This document shows positions 1 to 6,820 of a stretch of 64,000 bases of DNA, in pieces; position 1 is the stretch's first letter, and each line of letters begins with the position of its first letter. Below the pieces are notes generated by a model, which searched no databases, was not told the origin of the DNA, and saw nothing but the letters and a program-made list of their open reading frames with translations. The position numbers and the translations under genes were made by a program. The DNA lies in contig NZ_CP088285.1 in NCBI RefSeq assembly GCF_011516645.4, positions 8,822,501-8,886,500 of the forward strand, written 5' to 3'. This DNA is from Bradyrhizobium septentrionale (lineage in GTDB: Bacteria; Pseudomonadota; Alphaproteobacteria; Rhizobiales; Xanthobacteraceae).

Positions 1-150
1 GCCAGGCGCGTGATCGAACTGGCCGAACAGGTCCCCGCACCAAGTCGCGCGCCGGTCGGCGCGGACGCCGATGAGATGCTCCGAGCCGCTCGCGAGAAAT
101 CCGACGATGAACTGGATGCGCTCCGCCTTCATGTCGTCGGCCTCGGCTAG
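1..150 (+). CDS. C-terminal end of an unidentified protein (partial)
   Basis: An open frame enters from the left edge and stops with TAG at 148-150, giving 49 residues rich in Ala, Arg, Glu and Asp (it ends DALRLHVVGLG). The composition is soluble and helical. I do not recognise a family from this fragment. It lies 40 nt upstream of the SnoaL-like gene and on the same strand, so it may be the previous gene of the same operon. Confidence 0.4.
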   Translation, partial: ARRVIELAEQVPAPSRAPVGADADEMLRAAREKSDDELDALRLHVVGLG

Positions 151-190
151 GGCCATCCGGCCAATCCACTTTTCGCAAGAGGAGTTACCC

Positions 191-649
191 ATGATCGAGC
201 TGTTTGATTCCGATGACAGCCGCGCCGTTCGCAACAAGGCCAGCATCCTTAGCTTCTATGATCTGGTGATCAACCAGAAGAAGTCGGAGGAGTTCGTCGC
301 CGAGTTCATCAGCCCCGCATACGTCCAGCACAACCCGCTCATTGCAAACGGTCCAGAGGCGCTGGGGCAGTTCTTCGGCCAGATCACCCGGGAACGCGCC
401 CGGGCGCGCGTCGTCGTCCACAAGATCATCGCTGTCGGCGACTATGTGTGGGCTCACGTGAATTTTCTGAATCTGTTCAACGACGATCCGAACGATACGG
501 GGATCGCCGGCGTCGACATCTACAAGATGGATGCCGACGGAAAAGCCATAGAGCATTGGGACATCTTGCAGCTCGTCGGTGATCCGAAAAACTCGGCTCC
601 GTGGCTCGCGCCGAACGTGTCGCGCGCCAACCCCAACGGCATGTTCTGA
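191..649 (+). CDS. SnoaL-like / NTF2-fold protein
   Basis: A 152-residue protein of the NTF2-like superfamily, close to the predicted SnoaL-like aldol-condensation group. The features seen are an N-terminal helix (SILSFYDLVIN), the segment SPAYVQHNPLI with a conserved-looking QHNP, and a C-terminal beta segment with a His-Trp pair (EHWDILQ). These proteins form a cone-shaped barrel that binds small hydrophobic substrates, and the exact reaction cannot be told from sequence. An open frame extends upstream to 71, but the start at 191 is chosen because GAGGAG lies just upstream (179-184). The next gene, also SnoaL-like, begins 16 nt after the stop, so the two form an operon of related folds. Confidence 0.85.
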   Translation: MIELFDSDDSRAVRNKASILSFYDLVINQKKSEEFVAEFISPAYVQHNPLIANGPEALGQFFGQITRERARARVVVHKIIAVGDYVWAHVNFLNLFNDDPNDTGIAGVDIYKMDADGKAIEHWDILQLVGDPKNSAPWLAPNVSRANPNGMF

Positions 650-664
650 CCAGGAGGGTCAGCT

Positions 665-1033
665 ATGAGCGCCACACTTGGTCCTCTGATGGAAAGGAAC
701 CTGCACGAAGTATTCGGGCAGCCAGATTCCGCGCGCCGAGCGGTCGCGATCGCCGAGATCTACACTGCGAATTGCACGTTCTTTGAAGCGGGGGAACGGA
801 TCGTTGGCCGCGACGCTCTGAACGCGAAGATCGAACGCATTCTCCGGGACGCTCCCGGATTTGTGTTTGGCGCGACAGGATCTGCCGAGGTGAACCACGA
901 TCTCGGCCGCTTGCGGTGGCAGCTCGGACCGGCTGGAGCTCCGCCTGTCGTCACAGGCATGGATGTCGCGATCTTCGAGCACGGGAGAATTCGGGCGCTG
1001 TACACCTTTCTCGACAAGCCAGCGAGCGATTGA
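665..1033 (+). CDS. SnoaL-like / NTF2-fold protein
   Basis: A 122-residue protein with the NTF2/SnoaL pattern: an N-terminal helix, the segment AEIYTANCTFFEAGERIVGRD, then strands ending in GMDVAIFEHGRIRALYTFLDK. An AGGAGG Shine-Dalgarno at 651-656 fits the ATG at 665. It follows the first SnoaL-like gene after 15 nt and is probably co-transcribed with it. SnoaL-like proteins act as small isomerases, cyclases or hydrolases, or simply bind ligand, and no catalytic assignment is possible here. A longer antisense frame over it (659-1309) is a shadow. Confidence 0.85.
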   Translation: MSATLGPLMERNLHEVFGQPDSARRAVAIAEIYTANCTFFEAGERIVGRDALNAKIERILRDAPGFVFGATGSAEVNHDLGRLRWQLGPAGAPPVVTGMDVAIFEHGRIRALYTFLDKPASD

Positions 1034-1189
1034 GCCGGCCCGGGCGCCGGTTTCGTCACGACGGCGACACTGCGATTTGCGAGCTGAAAACACCGGCAAA
1101 TTTGGAACGGCATTCAGCCCGGTTGCCCAAATGACTTCAACAGTTGTCGGAATGAGATCGAGAACTCGCGCCAAATCACTGAAATTGCT

Positions 1190-1233
1190 TGGAGCGGGTG
1201 AAGGGAATCGAACCCTCGTATTCCGCTTGGAAG
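1190..1233 (-). repeat. 3'-half duplicate of tRNA-Gly(UCC), probable attachment-site repeat
   Basis: This 44-nt stretch matches the 3' half of the intact tRNA-Gly gene at 5201-5274 in the same orientation, with a single mismatch over the first 44 nt. The match runs from the CCA end through the T arm to the anticodon loop and then breaks off. The upstream part does not complete a cloverleaf: the acceptor partner strand is absent and the sequence becomes the 3' end of the EamA gene. Anticodon-to-CCA duplication is the usual footprint of tyrosine-recombinase integration into a tRNA gene. Confidence 0.75.
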
Positions 1234-1245
1234 TCTCAAAAAAAA

Positions 1246-2247
1246 CTATAGTGTTTTCAAAGGCCGCTCTGCCACTTTCGGCGTTTTTGGCCCATTGAGA
1301 TCGCTGCAAACTTTCTCGTTGTCAGAATGGCGTTTGCGAGCCCCACGGCCTCCACTGGCAATGTAGACACCGCCCGAAATCAGCAGCATTGCGATCCAGT
1401 CGATTGTTGCCGGCCGTTCGCCGAGGATCGGGATGGCCAACAGCGTCGTCATGACCGGGGACAGGGCCGCGAACGCCGAGCCGTTCGAAGCGCCAAGAAT
1501 GCTCACCGCGCGTCCGTAAAGCCAGAACGAAATCACCGGCGTCAGAACTCCCTGAACCAAGGCCTGCAGCGCGACGTCACGCCAGGGCGCGCTGAAGAGA
1601 GTGGTCCCGGACATGATGACGTATACCGGCACGTAAGTGACCAATGACCCGACGGCGGCAATCGCAGCAGCGTGAAGCCCGTCCAATCGCGCTTTCTGCA
1701 TGGCCACTGTATAGCAGGCCCACAACATGCCCGCAGCGATGAACAGGGCGTGGCCGATGTTCTGCCGTGATCCGATCGTGCCGCCCGCGCCCCAAACGAT
1801 GCCGAGGACGCCGATAACGATCAAGGCGAGCCCGATCCGCTTGGCGACGGTGAAGGCCTCATCCAGCACGACGGCGGCCAGGATCGCAACAAGCACGGGT
1901 ATCAGAGCGGTATACAGAGACGCGGCGTGTGCCGCCGGTGCGAATAGCAGACCAGCGTAGGACACCAACACCATCGGTGCTCCACCGCCCAGCACAATCG
2001 CTGCCAGTCCGACGCCCCCCAGGCGGTCGACGGCAAGGCCCTTCCTTACCAGATACGGCAGCAAGATCGATCCAGCGACACCGAAACGAATTGCCGTGAT
2101 GTCCCAGGGTGTGAGGCTTGTCTTGAGCCCAAGCCGCGCGGCCACGATCCATGACGCCCAGATGCTCACGGCCGCAAGGCCGTAAAGCGAGCCGCGGATG
2201 TAGTCGGAGGCTGTTGGTTTCGACAAGGGATAAACTTTCCGCGGCAT
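1246..2247 (-). CDS. EamA/DMT-family transporter
   Basis: A 333-residue inner-membrane protein with about ten hydrophobic segments arranged as two EamA repeats, the drug/metabolite transporter architecture. Examples are LYGLAAVSIWASWIVAA near the N terminus and GASNGSAFAALSPVMTTLLAIPILGE in the second half; the latter carries the Pro-Glu pattern typical of the family. The C-terminal tail is hydrophilic and ends right next to the tRNA-Gly fragment. It is the last gene of a leftward set (uronate dehydrogenase-like, FAH hydratase, transporter), 50 nt after the hydratase, so it may carry a sugar acid or its breakdown product. No clear Shine-Dalgarno supports the chosen ATG, so the start is uncertain. 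Confidence 0.85.
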   Translation of the reverse strand: MPRKVYPLSKPTASDYIRGSLYGLAAVSIWASWIVAARLGLKTSLTPWDITAIRFGVAGSILLPYLVRKGLAVDRLGGVGLAAIVLGGGAPMVLVSYAGLLFAPAAHAASLYTALIPVLVAILAAVVLDEAFTVAKRIGLALIVIGVLGIVWGAGGTIGSRQNIGHALFIAAGMLWACYTVAMQKARLDGLHAAAIAAVGSLVTYVPVYVIMSGTTLFSAPWRDVALQALVQGVLTPVISFWLYGRAVSILGASNGSAFAALSPVMTTLLAIPILGERPATIDWIAMLLISGGVYIASGGRGARKRHSDNEKVCSDLNGPKTPKVAERPLKTL

Positions 2248-2297
2248 GCGTCTGGGTCACGCTCAGGCGGCCACAAGTGAGCGTTGGCGAGACGAAC

Positions 2298-3158
2298 TCA
2301 TCGGAACACGGCCTCCACCATCACGGGCTCTGGTGTAAGGCCCTCCCAGATGGTGGTGATGTGCAGGCCGGGCGTGGGTCTGATGCGCGACATGGCGCCG
2401 AGACCGAGGCGGTCACCCGCAACAAGCCGACCACCACGTGCGTGCTGGTTCCGGACGATCCACAGCACCGCATTCATCGGATTTCCCATGATGACCTCTG
2501 CGCTTTGTCGATCAACGATCGTATTGCTTTCGACATTTCGCGTCGTGACGATCATGCGCTTGAGCTTTTCGGTTGCGGCCTCTGTTCCATCGAATGGGAT
2601 CGGTGTCCCGGTCAGAACTGCACGTGCGCCCACATTGTAGACGGTCAATATCGGCGCCGTGATCTTCTGGTGGATGTTCGCAAGAGAATCCCCGAGTTCG
2701 ATGGATGGGAGCAAGAAGGCGATAGAGCGCGCCACCTCCTCGACGGTTCGAGCGTCATTGATCGCTTCGTCCTTGACCACAGCAAGAAGTTTCGCCTCTA
2801 CGATTGGACGTGCGCCATAAGTCACCGGGATCGCGGCACCATCGGCCGGCCTGAACATCGCGGCGAGATAGATGCCTCCGAGGGGCTCCTTAAGCCCCAG
2901 GTCACGCTGCGCGGGGGGCGTGATTACCGCAGCCTTATAACCAAGCGGCCGGCCCATGAGCGGCTGGATGTGAGCGAGAAACACATCACGAATGCACACG
3001 GCCTCATCCATCGAGAGGTCCGGACTGAGCAAAGGGAGAGAGGTTCGAGAAACCCAATGCTCCGCCACCAACGCTCCGAGCGCTTTACAATCCATGGCCT
3101 TCTCCTCGCCGAATGCCTGGTTAGAGAACGCCACAACCGCACAAACCAAGAGACGCAT
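2298..3158 (-). CDS. FAH / 2-keto-4-pentenoate hydratase family protein
   Basis: A 286-residue protein resembling 2-keto-4-pentenoate hydratases and related fumarylacetoacetate-hydrolase-fold enzymes. Family-like segments are GYKAAVITPPAQ near residue 75, RPIVEAKLLAVVKDEAI, and the C-terminal GDRLGLGAMSRIRPTPG. The first 18 residues (MRLLVCAVVAFSNQAFGE) look like a signal peptide, which is unusual for this cytoplasmic family; a downstream Met (MDCKALG) would give a cytoplasmic protein. It starts 9 nt after the stop of the uronate dehydrogenase-like gene, so the two are co-transcribed. It probably acts on a keto-acid intermediate of sugar-acid or aromatic breakdown. The substrate is inferred only. 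Confidence 0.75.
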   Translation of the reverse strand: MRLLVCAVVAFSNQAFGEEKAMDCKALGALVAEHWVSRTSLPLLSPDLSMDEAVCIRDVFLAHIQPLMGRPLGYKAAVITPPAQRDLGLKEPLGGIYLAAMFRPADGAAIPVTYGARPIVEAKLLAVVKDEAINDARTVEEVARSIAFLLPSIELGDSLANIHQKITAPILTVYNVGARAVLTGTPIPFDGTEAATEKLKRMIVTTRNVESNTIVDRQSAEVIMGNPMNAVLWIVRNQHARGGRLVAGDRLGLGAMSRIRPTPGLHITTIWEGLTPEPVMVEAVFR

Positions 3159-3167
3159 TTTTTGCGA

Positions 3168-3968
3168 TCATGCTGCGTCATAGCCATCTGCAGCCCACGG
3201 ACCGCCCTGGAACACGACGGCTGGGCCGCGTGCCTCCTCGCTCGCGAGAGCTTCGGTCATCTCGGCAGCGAACCTATCGGCGTTGTCCTTTGGGATGAAA
3301 CCGAGGTGACCGGCTGCGCTGTTATTCCACCAGCAACGGGATCCGGCCGAAACGCCGTAAGCGATGGTCGCTCCCACCCGTGGAGCCACCAGCGAACGCC
3401 ATACAAGCTCACCAAGGTCACGGTAGCTCACCCAGGTGCTGAGCTGACGAACGTTCGTCGGTTTGTCCAGCGCAGACCCGATCCGGATGCAAACCGATTC
3501 GATTCCGTGCTTGTCCCAGAACAGGCGCGCGACGGCCTCTCCGAAAACCTTGCTGGCGCCATAGAGGGTGTCGGGGCGAGGCAAAGCCGATGCATCCACC
3601 GATTGCTCAACCGGATAAAACCCAACGACGTGGTTGGTGCTGCCAAAGACAACCCGCTTCACGCCCGCCGCATGAGCCGCAGCGAAGACGTTATAGGTTG
3701 CGATGAGATTGGCTGACGCAATCTGTTCGATCGGCGCTTCACGCGGGATGCCTGCCATGTGGACGATCGCGTCAACACCGGCGACGACGGATCGTGCTGC
3801 GAGCGGGTCCGAAAGGTCGCAGCGCACCGTCTCCTCGCCGTCTCGGGGCGGATCGAGAGCGAGAATGTCGGTGCTGCGCAACCGGATAAGCGGGCGCAGA
3901 AACTCCCGCAGTCGAAGGCCAATTTTACCGGCTGCTCCGGTCAACAACACGGTCCCGAAAGACGACAT
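3168..3968 (-). CDS. NAD(P)-dependent epimerase/dehydrogenase, uronate dehydrogenase-like
   Basis: A 266-residue extended short-chain dehydrogenase. It has the nucleotide-binding TGAAGKIG near the N terminus, a conserved DLSDP, a catalytic YGASK motif, and a Ser in VVFGSTNHVVG, which together match uronate dehydrogenases and relatives that oxidise hexuronates to aldarolactones. The frame extends 16 codons upstream, but the start at 3968 is preferred because AGGAG lies 7 nt before it. It is the first gene of the leftward set and is divergent from the IclR regulator across a 172-nt region containing a palindromic operator. Its role in uronate use is inferred from family and context. Confidence 0.85.
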   Translation of the reverse strand: MSSFGTVLLTGAAGKIGLRLREFLRPLIRLRSTDILALDPPRDGEETVRCDLSDPLAARSVVAGVDAIVHMAGIPREAPIEQIASANLIATYNVFAAAHAAGVKRVVFGSTNHVVGFYPVEQSVDASALPRPDTLYGASKVFGEAVARLFWDKHGIESVCIRIGSALDKPTNVRQLSTWVSYRDLGELVWRSLVAPRVGATIAYGVSAGSRCWWNNSAAGHLGFIPKDNADRFAAEMTEALASEEARGPAVVFQGGPWAADGYDAA

Positions 3969-4051
3969 GATGATGCTCCTTCGCGGCTGCCTATTAGCCC
4001 CAAGGCGATCAACCACGCCAAGAAGGTCGCAGACCTGCCGCGCCGTGTCAA

Positions 4052-4083
4052 CTATACGGACATTTGTCCGCTATACGGACATT
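4052..4083. promoter_or_regulatory. Probable operator of the IclR regulator
   Basis: The palindrome CGGACATTTGTCCG lies at 4057-4070 (6-nt arms, 2-nt centre). The block CTATACGGACATT occurs twice, at 4052-4064 and 4071-4083, a direct repeat with a 19-nt period. It sits between the divergent uronate-dehydrogenase-like and iclR genes, where IclR-family regulators usually bind palindromes to control the pathway operon and themselves. Confidence 0.6.
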
Positions 4084-4140
4084 GTCTTTCGATCGAAACA
4101 CCGGCATAACGAAGCAGGTTCCACGAGAGAAGGCAGGCAC

Positions 4141-4956
4141 ATGCCCAGAGGAGAGGCAAAGGCCGTGTCGGTCAGTCGACCGGCTCAAGCAGACGAGCGC
4201 CCGGCTCATTTCGTGCAAAGCCTTGAACGGGGATTTCAAATCCTGCGCGCATTCGATCGCGAGCACCCTTCCATGACGGTCAGCGAAGTGGCCGGCCGCA
4301 CGGGCCTGACCCGAGGCACCGCACAGCGTTTTCTTCTCACGCTCGTCGACCTCGGCTATGCGGAGCACGATGGAAAGCGCTTCGGATTGCGGCCGAAAGT
4401 TCTCGATCTCGGATTCGCCTATCTGGCGTCGAATGACGTCTGGGATACCGTCGAGCCTTTCGTGGAAGAGGTCGTGAATGAGTTGAACGAGTCATGCACG
4501 GTGGGCGTTCTCGACTGGCCGGACATTGTCTATGTTTGTCGCGTTCAAGCACACCGGGTTGTCAATGCGGCCTTGAGCGTGGGATCGCGCGTGCCAGCGA
4601 ACGCATCCTCACTTGGCCGCGTGCTGCTCGCCTATTTGGATCCGCAGGTTCTTGACCGCTATCTTCTCGATACGCCCCTTCCTGCGCGGACCCGGCATAC
4701 GATCACGAACCCGCGCGAGTTGAGGAAGGCATTGAACGAAGTTAGAAAAAATGGATGGGCGCTCGGCGATCAGGAATATGAAGAGGGCGTTCGTTCGGTG
4801 TCGGTGCCGCTCAGGAATCGCCAAGGCAGCGTCATCGCTGCAATCAAGGTCGTGGCGCCGACGAGCCGGGCGACCAAGGAGGAAATGATCAGGCGATTTC
4901 TTCCCGTCCTCCGCCAGGCCGCGGAACGGGCGAATGAGGCATTGCGGGCCCGTTGA
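4141..4956 (+). CDS. IclR-family transcriptional regulator
   Basis: A 271-residue regulator. Residues about 24-85 form the winged helix-turn-helix (QSLERGFQILRAFD, then TVSEVAGRTGLTRGTAQRFLLTLVDLGYAE), followed by the IclR effector-binding domain with SLGRVLLAYLD and a C-terminal SVSVPLRNRQGSVIAAIKV. The layout resembles the PcaR/PobR branch, which controls aromatic and sugar-acid catabolism. An open frame reaches back to 3703, but that part is antisense to the dehydrogenase; the ATG at 4141 fits family length. It is divergent from the three catabolic genes and probably controls them through the palindrome upstream. Confidence 0.9.
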   Translation: MPRGEAKAVSVSRPAQADERPAHFVQSLERGFQILRAFDREHPSMTVSEVAGRTGLTRGTAQRFLLTLVDLGYAEHDGKRFGLRPKVLDLGFAYLASNDVWDTVEPFVEEVVNELNESCTVGVLDWPDIVYVCRVQAHRVVNAALSVGSRVPANASSLGRVLLAYLDPQVLDRYLLDTPLPARTRHTITNPRELRKALNEVRKNGWALGDQEYEEGVRSVSVPLRNRQGSVIAAIKVVAPTSRATKEEMIRRFLPVLRQAAERANEALRAR

Positions 4957-5200
4957 GGGTTGGGTGGTCCGGAGGACCCATTTTTGCGCCACGGCCGCCG
5001 ATTTCCGCACGCGCGTTCGATACCTCTTCTCCAAGTCAAGATGCTCGGTTTTGATGACCTCGCACATCGAGCAGCACTGGAAATACGGCAGCGTCTCAAG
5101 CGGCACGCGAAACAGTCGCTCGGAAAGCAAGCATCGGAACGTGCAAAGCAGCCCGACTTGTCAGAACGAATCCGACCCTATCGCCAAGTCATGAAAAGGC

Positions 5201-5274
5201 TGGAGCGGGTGAAGGGAATCGAACCCTCGTATTCAGCTTGGAAGGCTGCTGCTCTACCATTGAGCTACACCCGC
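5201..5274 (-). tRNA. tRNA-Gly (UCC anticodon)
   Basis: Read on the minus strand, the 74 nt fold as a full cloverleaf. The acceptor GCGGGTG pairs with CACCCGC, followed by TCCA with an encoded CCA. The D arm is GCTCAATGGTAGAGC, the anticodon loop CTTCCAA gives UCC (Gly), and the T arm is GAGGGTTCGATTCCCTT. Its 3' half is repeated at 1190-1233. Confidence 0.97.
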
Positions 5275-5471
5275 ATCTAGCGTTCCCCTAACACGGCCGG
5301 ACGGCCGCCTCAACTGGTTCGGCTCGCGTCCCTGTTCCCCGGTCAACGGCACACATATTTCTGTACAATCCGGCCGGTTTTCTGGCGCGGATGGGCCGGA
5401 CGGCGGCCTTAACAGCGGCGGATTCGCCGCCTATATTGTGAGTCCCATCAACAAAGAAAGGAGGTGATCTA
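5275..5471 (+). promoter_or_regulatory. Gene-free stretch with promoter-like element before a mini-ORF
   Basis: No gene of normal size is seen between the tRNA and 5828. A small GC hairpin (GGCGGATTCGCCGCC, 5417-5431) is followed by TATATT at 5432-5437, a possible -10 element, though no good -35 is visible. The stretch AGAAAGGAGGTGATC at 5455-5469 is the exact complement of the last 15 nt expected for 16S rRNA and serves as an extreme Shine-Dalgarno for the mini-ORF at 5472. Confidence 0.35.
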
Positions 5472-5516
5472 GTGTCTTGTCTCAAGCGCTGTCACCTCGC
5501 TGGGATCGCCCGCTAG
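5472..5516 (+). CDS. 14-residue mini-ORF with full-length Shine-Dalgarno
   Basis: A GTG start at 5472 opens a 14-residue frame, MSCLKRCHLAGIAR, stopping at TAG 5514-5516. GGAGG ends 7 nt before the start, inside a 15-nt perfect complement of the 16S tail. A strong intrinsic terminator follows at 5581-5614, so a transcript of roughly 150-180 nt carrying only this frame is plausible. It could be a leader peptide, a stand-alone micropeptide, or part of a small RNA whose start codon is incidental. I do not recognise a family. The two Cys and four basic residues are notable for such a short peptide. Confidence 0.45.
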   Translation: MSCLKRCHLAGIAR

Positions 5517-5580
5517 GCTTTGAGTAATCAGCCTGGCATCGGGGCGCTCTCAGCCCTGACCAGCGAGACAACAAAAACGG

Positions 5581-5614
5581 GGCGCGGCGGGAGCGATTCC
5601 GCCGCGCCTTTTTT
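5581..5614 (+). terminator. Intrinsic terminator
   Basis: A 10-bp stem of GGCGCGGCGG (5581-5590) with CCGCCGCGCC (5599-5608), an 8-nt loop, then six T at 5609-5614. It ends the short transcript carrying the mini-ORF. From here to the YCII gene at 5828 I see nothing convincing. Confidence 0.85.
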
Positions 5615-5827
5615 GTGGTCCGGACTGAGCGATGAACGCCCCCCCTGCCCCAAACGCCGACATCGAATCAGAGGCCAACAATGCCGAGCCCGCGCGGCAG
5701 CCAGCGGCGTCTCGCGGGATACCTTGTCGCACCACAAGAACGATCCGGTCCGCTACAAGGGAAATGTCGGTGTGGGTTGCCGCGAGACGTCCTTCGGCCT
5801 GCCGTATCAGAAATGAGGAGCACATAG

Positions 5828-6214
5828 ATGCTTTATGCCATCCTGGCCTATCACGTCGAAGCCGAGGTCAAATCGTGGACCGCCGAAGAGGATGCCGCCG
5901 TGATGACGGGCCTGCGCGAGGTCCATCAACGGCTGAAGGGCCGGCTCGGCCCGGCTGCACGGCTCGGCGATACGCGCAAGGCCAGCACGCTGCGCGGGCC
6001 AGGCCACGGCATGGTGATCGACGGCCCGTTCTCGGAGACCAAGGAACAGCTGCTCGGCTTCTATGTGATCGATTGCGCCGATGAAGCGGCGGCGGTCGCA
6101 GCGGCGCGCGACCTGCGCAGCGTCAACCCGTCGGCGGTCTACGAGATCCGCGCGCTCAAGGTTTACATCCCCGGCGCGCCGTTTCCGGAGACCGCGGGGC
6201 CCAGCGGTGCGTAG
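5828..6214 (+). CDS. YCII-related (DGPF domain) protein
   Basis: A 128-residue protein with the YCII/DGPF alpha-beta barrel signature: an N-terminal LYAILAYHVE strand, then GMVIDGPFSETKEQLLGFYVIDCADEAAA, the motif that names the DGPF group. Such proteins are small ferredoxin-like folds, often linked to sigma factors, and their biochemical role is unknown. The ATG at 5828 has AGGAG about 9 nt upstream. No sigma factor gene lies next to it; downstream is an extragenic palindrome and then a convergent GrlR-like gene. Confidence 0.88.
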   Translation: MLYAILAYHVEAEVKSWTAEEDAAVMTGLREVHQRLKGRLGPAARLGDTRKASTLRGPGHGMVIDGPFSETKEQLLGFYVIDCADEAAAVAAARDLRSVNPSAVYEIRALKVYIPGAPFPETAGPSGA

Positions 6215-6230
6215 CAGGGTGCTCGATTCT

Positions 6231-6305
6231 TTTTGACGCGTTTTCTTCACGCGAAGCGGTACCCATCCCGGATCAAGTCCGGGACAGGCTTCGCTCGAAA
6301 ACGCT
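6231..6305 (-). repeat. Bradyrhizobium-type extragenic palindrome, copy with internal hairpin
   Basis: The outer arms are GCGTTTTC and GAAAACGC, the inner arms GCGAAGC and GCTTCGC, with a nested hairpin CCCGGA-TCAAG-TCCGGG at 6267-6283. On the minus strand it matches the element at 11001-11098 over its AGCGTTTTCGAGCGAAG and GCGTGAAGAAAACGCGTCAAAA blocks. It lies between convergent genes, the usual place for such repeats. Confidence 0.8.
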
Positions 6306-6310
6306 TCGGT

Positions 6311-6733
6311 TCAACGGCTGGAGCGTTTCGGCAGCTTCGGCAGCCTGCTCGGATCGAACTTCGGCAGCGGCAGATCCGCCGGCGGCTCGGGCGTCACGTC
6401 CTGGCTCGGAATCAGCGTCACCTCGAAGGCGAGATCGGGCACGGCATCCGCCCTGCCCGTGCAGGTCGCGATCGCGCCAGTAAAGACACCCTCGAGCCGC
6501 ACCACGAGATCGTCGGTGCCGAACACGGTCGCATGTCCATCGGAGTGCCGCCTTGTGCTCAGAACGGCAGAGAAGCGCTCGCCGTCCACCTCATAAGTGC
6601 CGCTGTAGAGCATGATGGCATCGCTGCCCCACAGCCGGCCATCGGCCACGTGGACGATGCCGGTGCCATCAGCAAGCGACGTTCGGAACCACGCCGCATA
6701 GGTGCCGTTCTTGAGCATGGAGCCTGTTTCCAT
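6311..6733 (-). CDS. GrlR-like small regulatory-domain protein
   Basis: A 140-residue protein. Its first 105 residues resemble the GrlR fold (a beta sandwich known from the negative regulator of the LEE type III system): MLKNGTYAAWF, GTGIVHVADGRLWGSDAIMLYSGTYEV and a third strand set ending ADAVPDLAFEVTLIP. A proline-rich basic tail follows. Such domains are widespread in rhizobia without a type III link, so regulation of a type III system should not be assumed. Two starts are possible: 6733, with GGAG 3 nt away, and an internal Met at 6718 that matches the usual LKNG beginning. No partner gene (GrlA-like) is nearby. Confidence 0.65.
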   Translation of the reverse strand: METGSMLKNGTYAAWFRTSLADGTGIVHVADGRLWGSDAIMLYSGTYEVDGERFSAVLSTRRHSDGHATVFGTDDLVVRLEGVFTGAIATCTGRADAVPDLAFEVTLIPSQDVTPEPPADLPLPKFDPSRLPKLPKRSSR

Positions 6734-6820
6734 TTGCTCCGTTTCACCGCAAACGATCTGGGCACCGTTGCGTTAACAGGGGGTGAAGGAACCTGGATGT
6801 GAACAATTTGGGCCCTGCGC

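Noticed and set aside
1190..1290. A second full tRNA gene, read from the T arm at 1190 to the D-arm-like GTGGCAGAGCGGCC at 1261-1274 (minus strand).
   Set aside because: The 5' acceptor strand that should pair with CACCCGC is missing, the anticodon stem is A/T-only, and the D-arm-like part lies in the C-terminal codons of the EamA gene. Only the 3' half is tRNA-derived.
2151..3716. A 521-residue plus-strand open frame.
   Set aside because: It is antisense to the FAH hydratase and uronate dehydrogenase-like genes, shows no family features, and is rich in Arg, His and Cys as shadow frames in GC-rich DNA are.
5520..5816. A 98-residue plus-strand frame after the mini-ORF.
   Set aside because: It begins at TTG and runs straight through the strong terminator at 5581-5614; there is no family resemblance.
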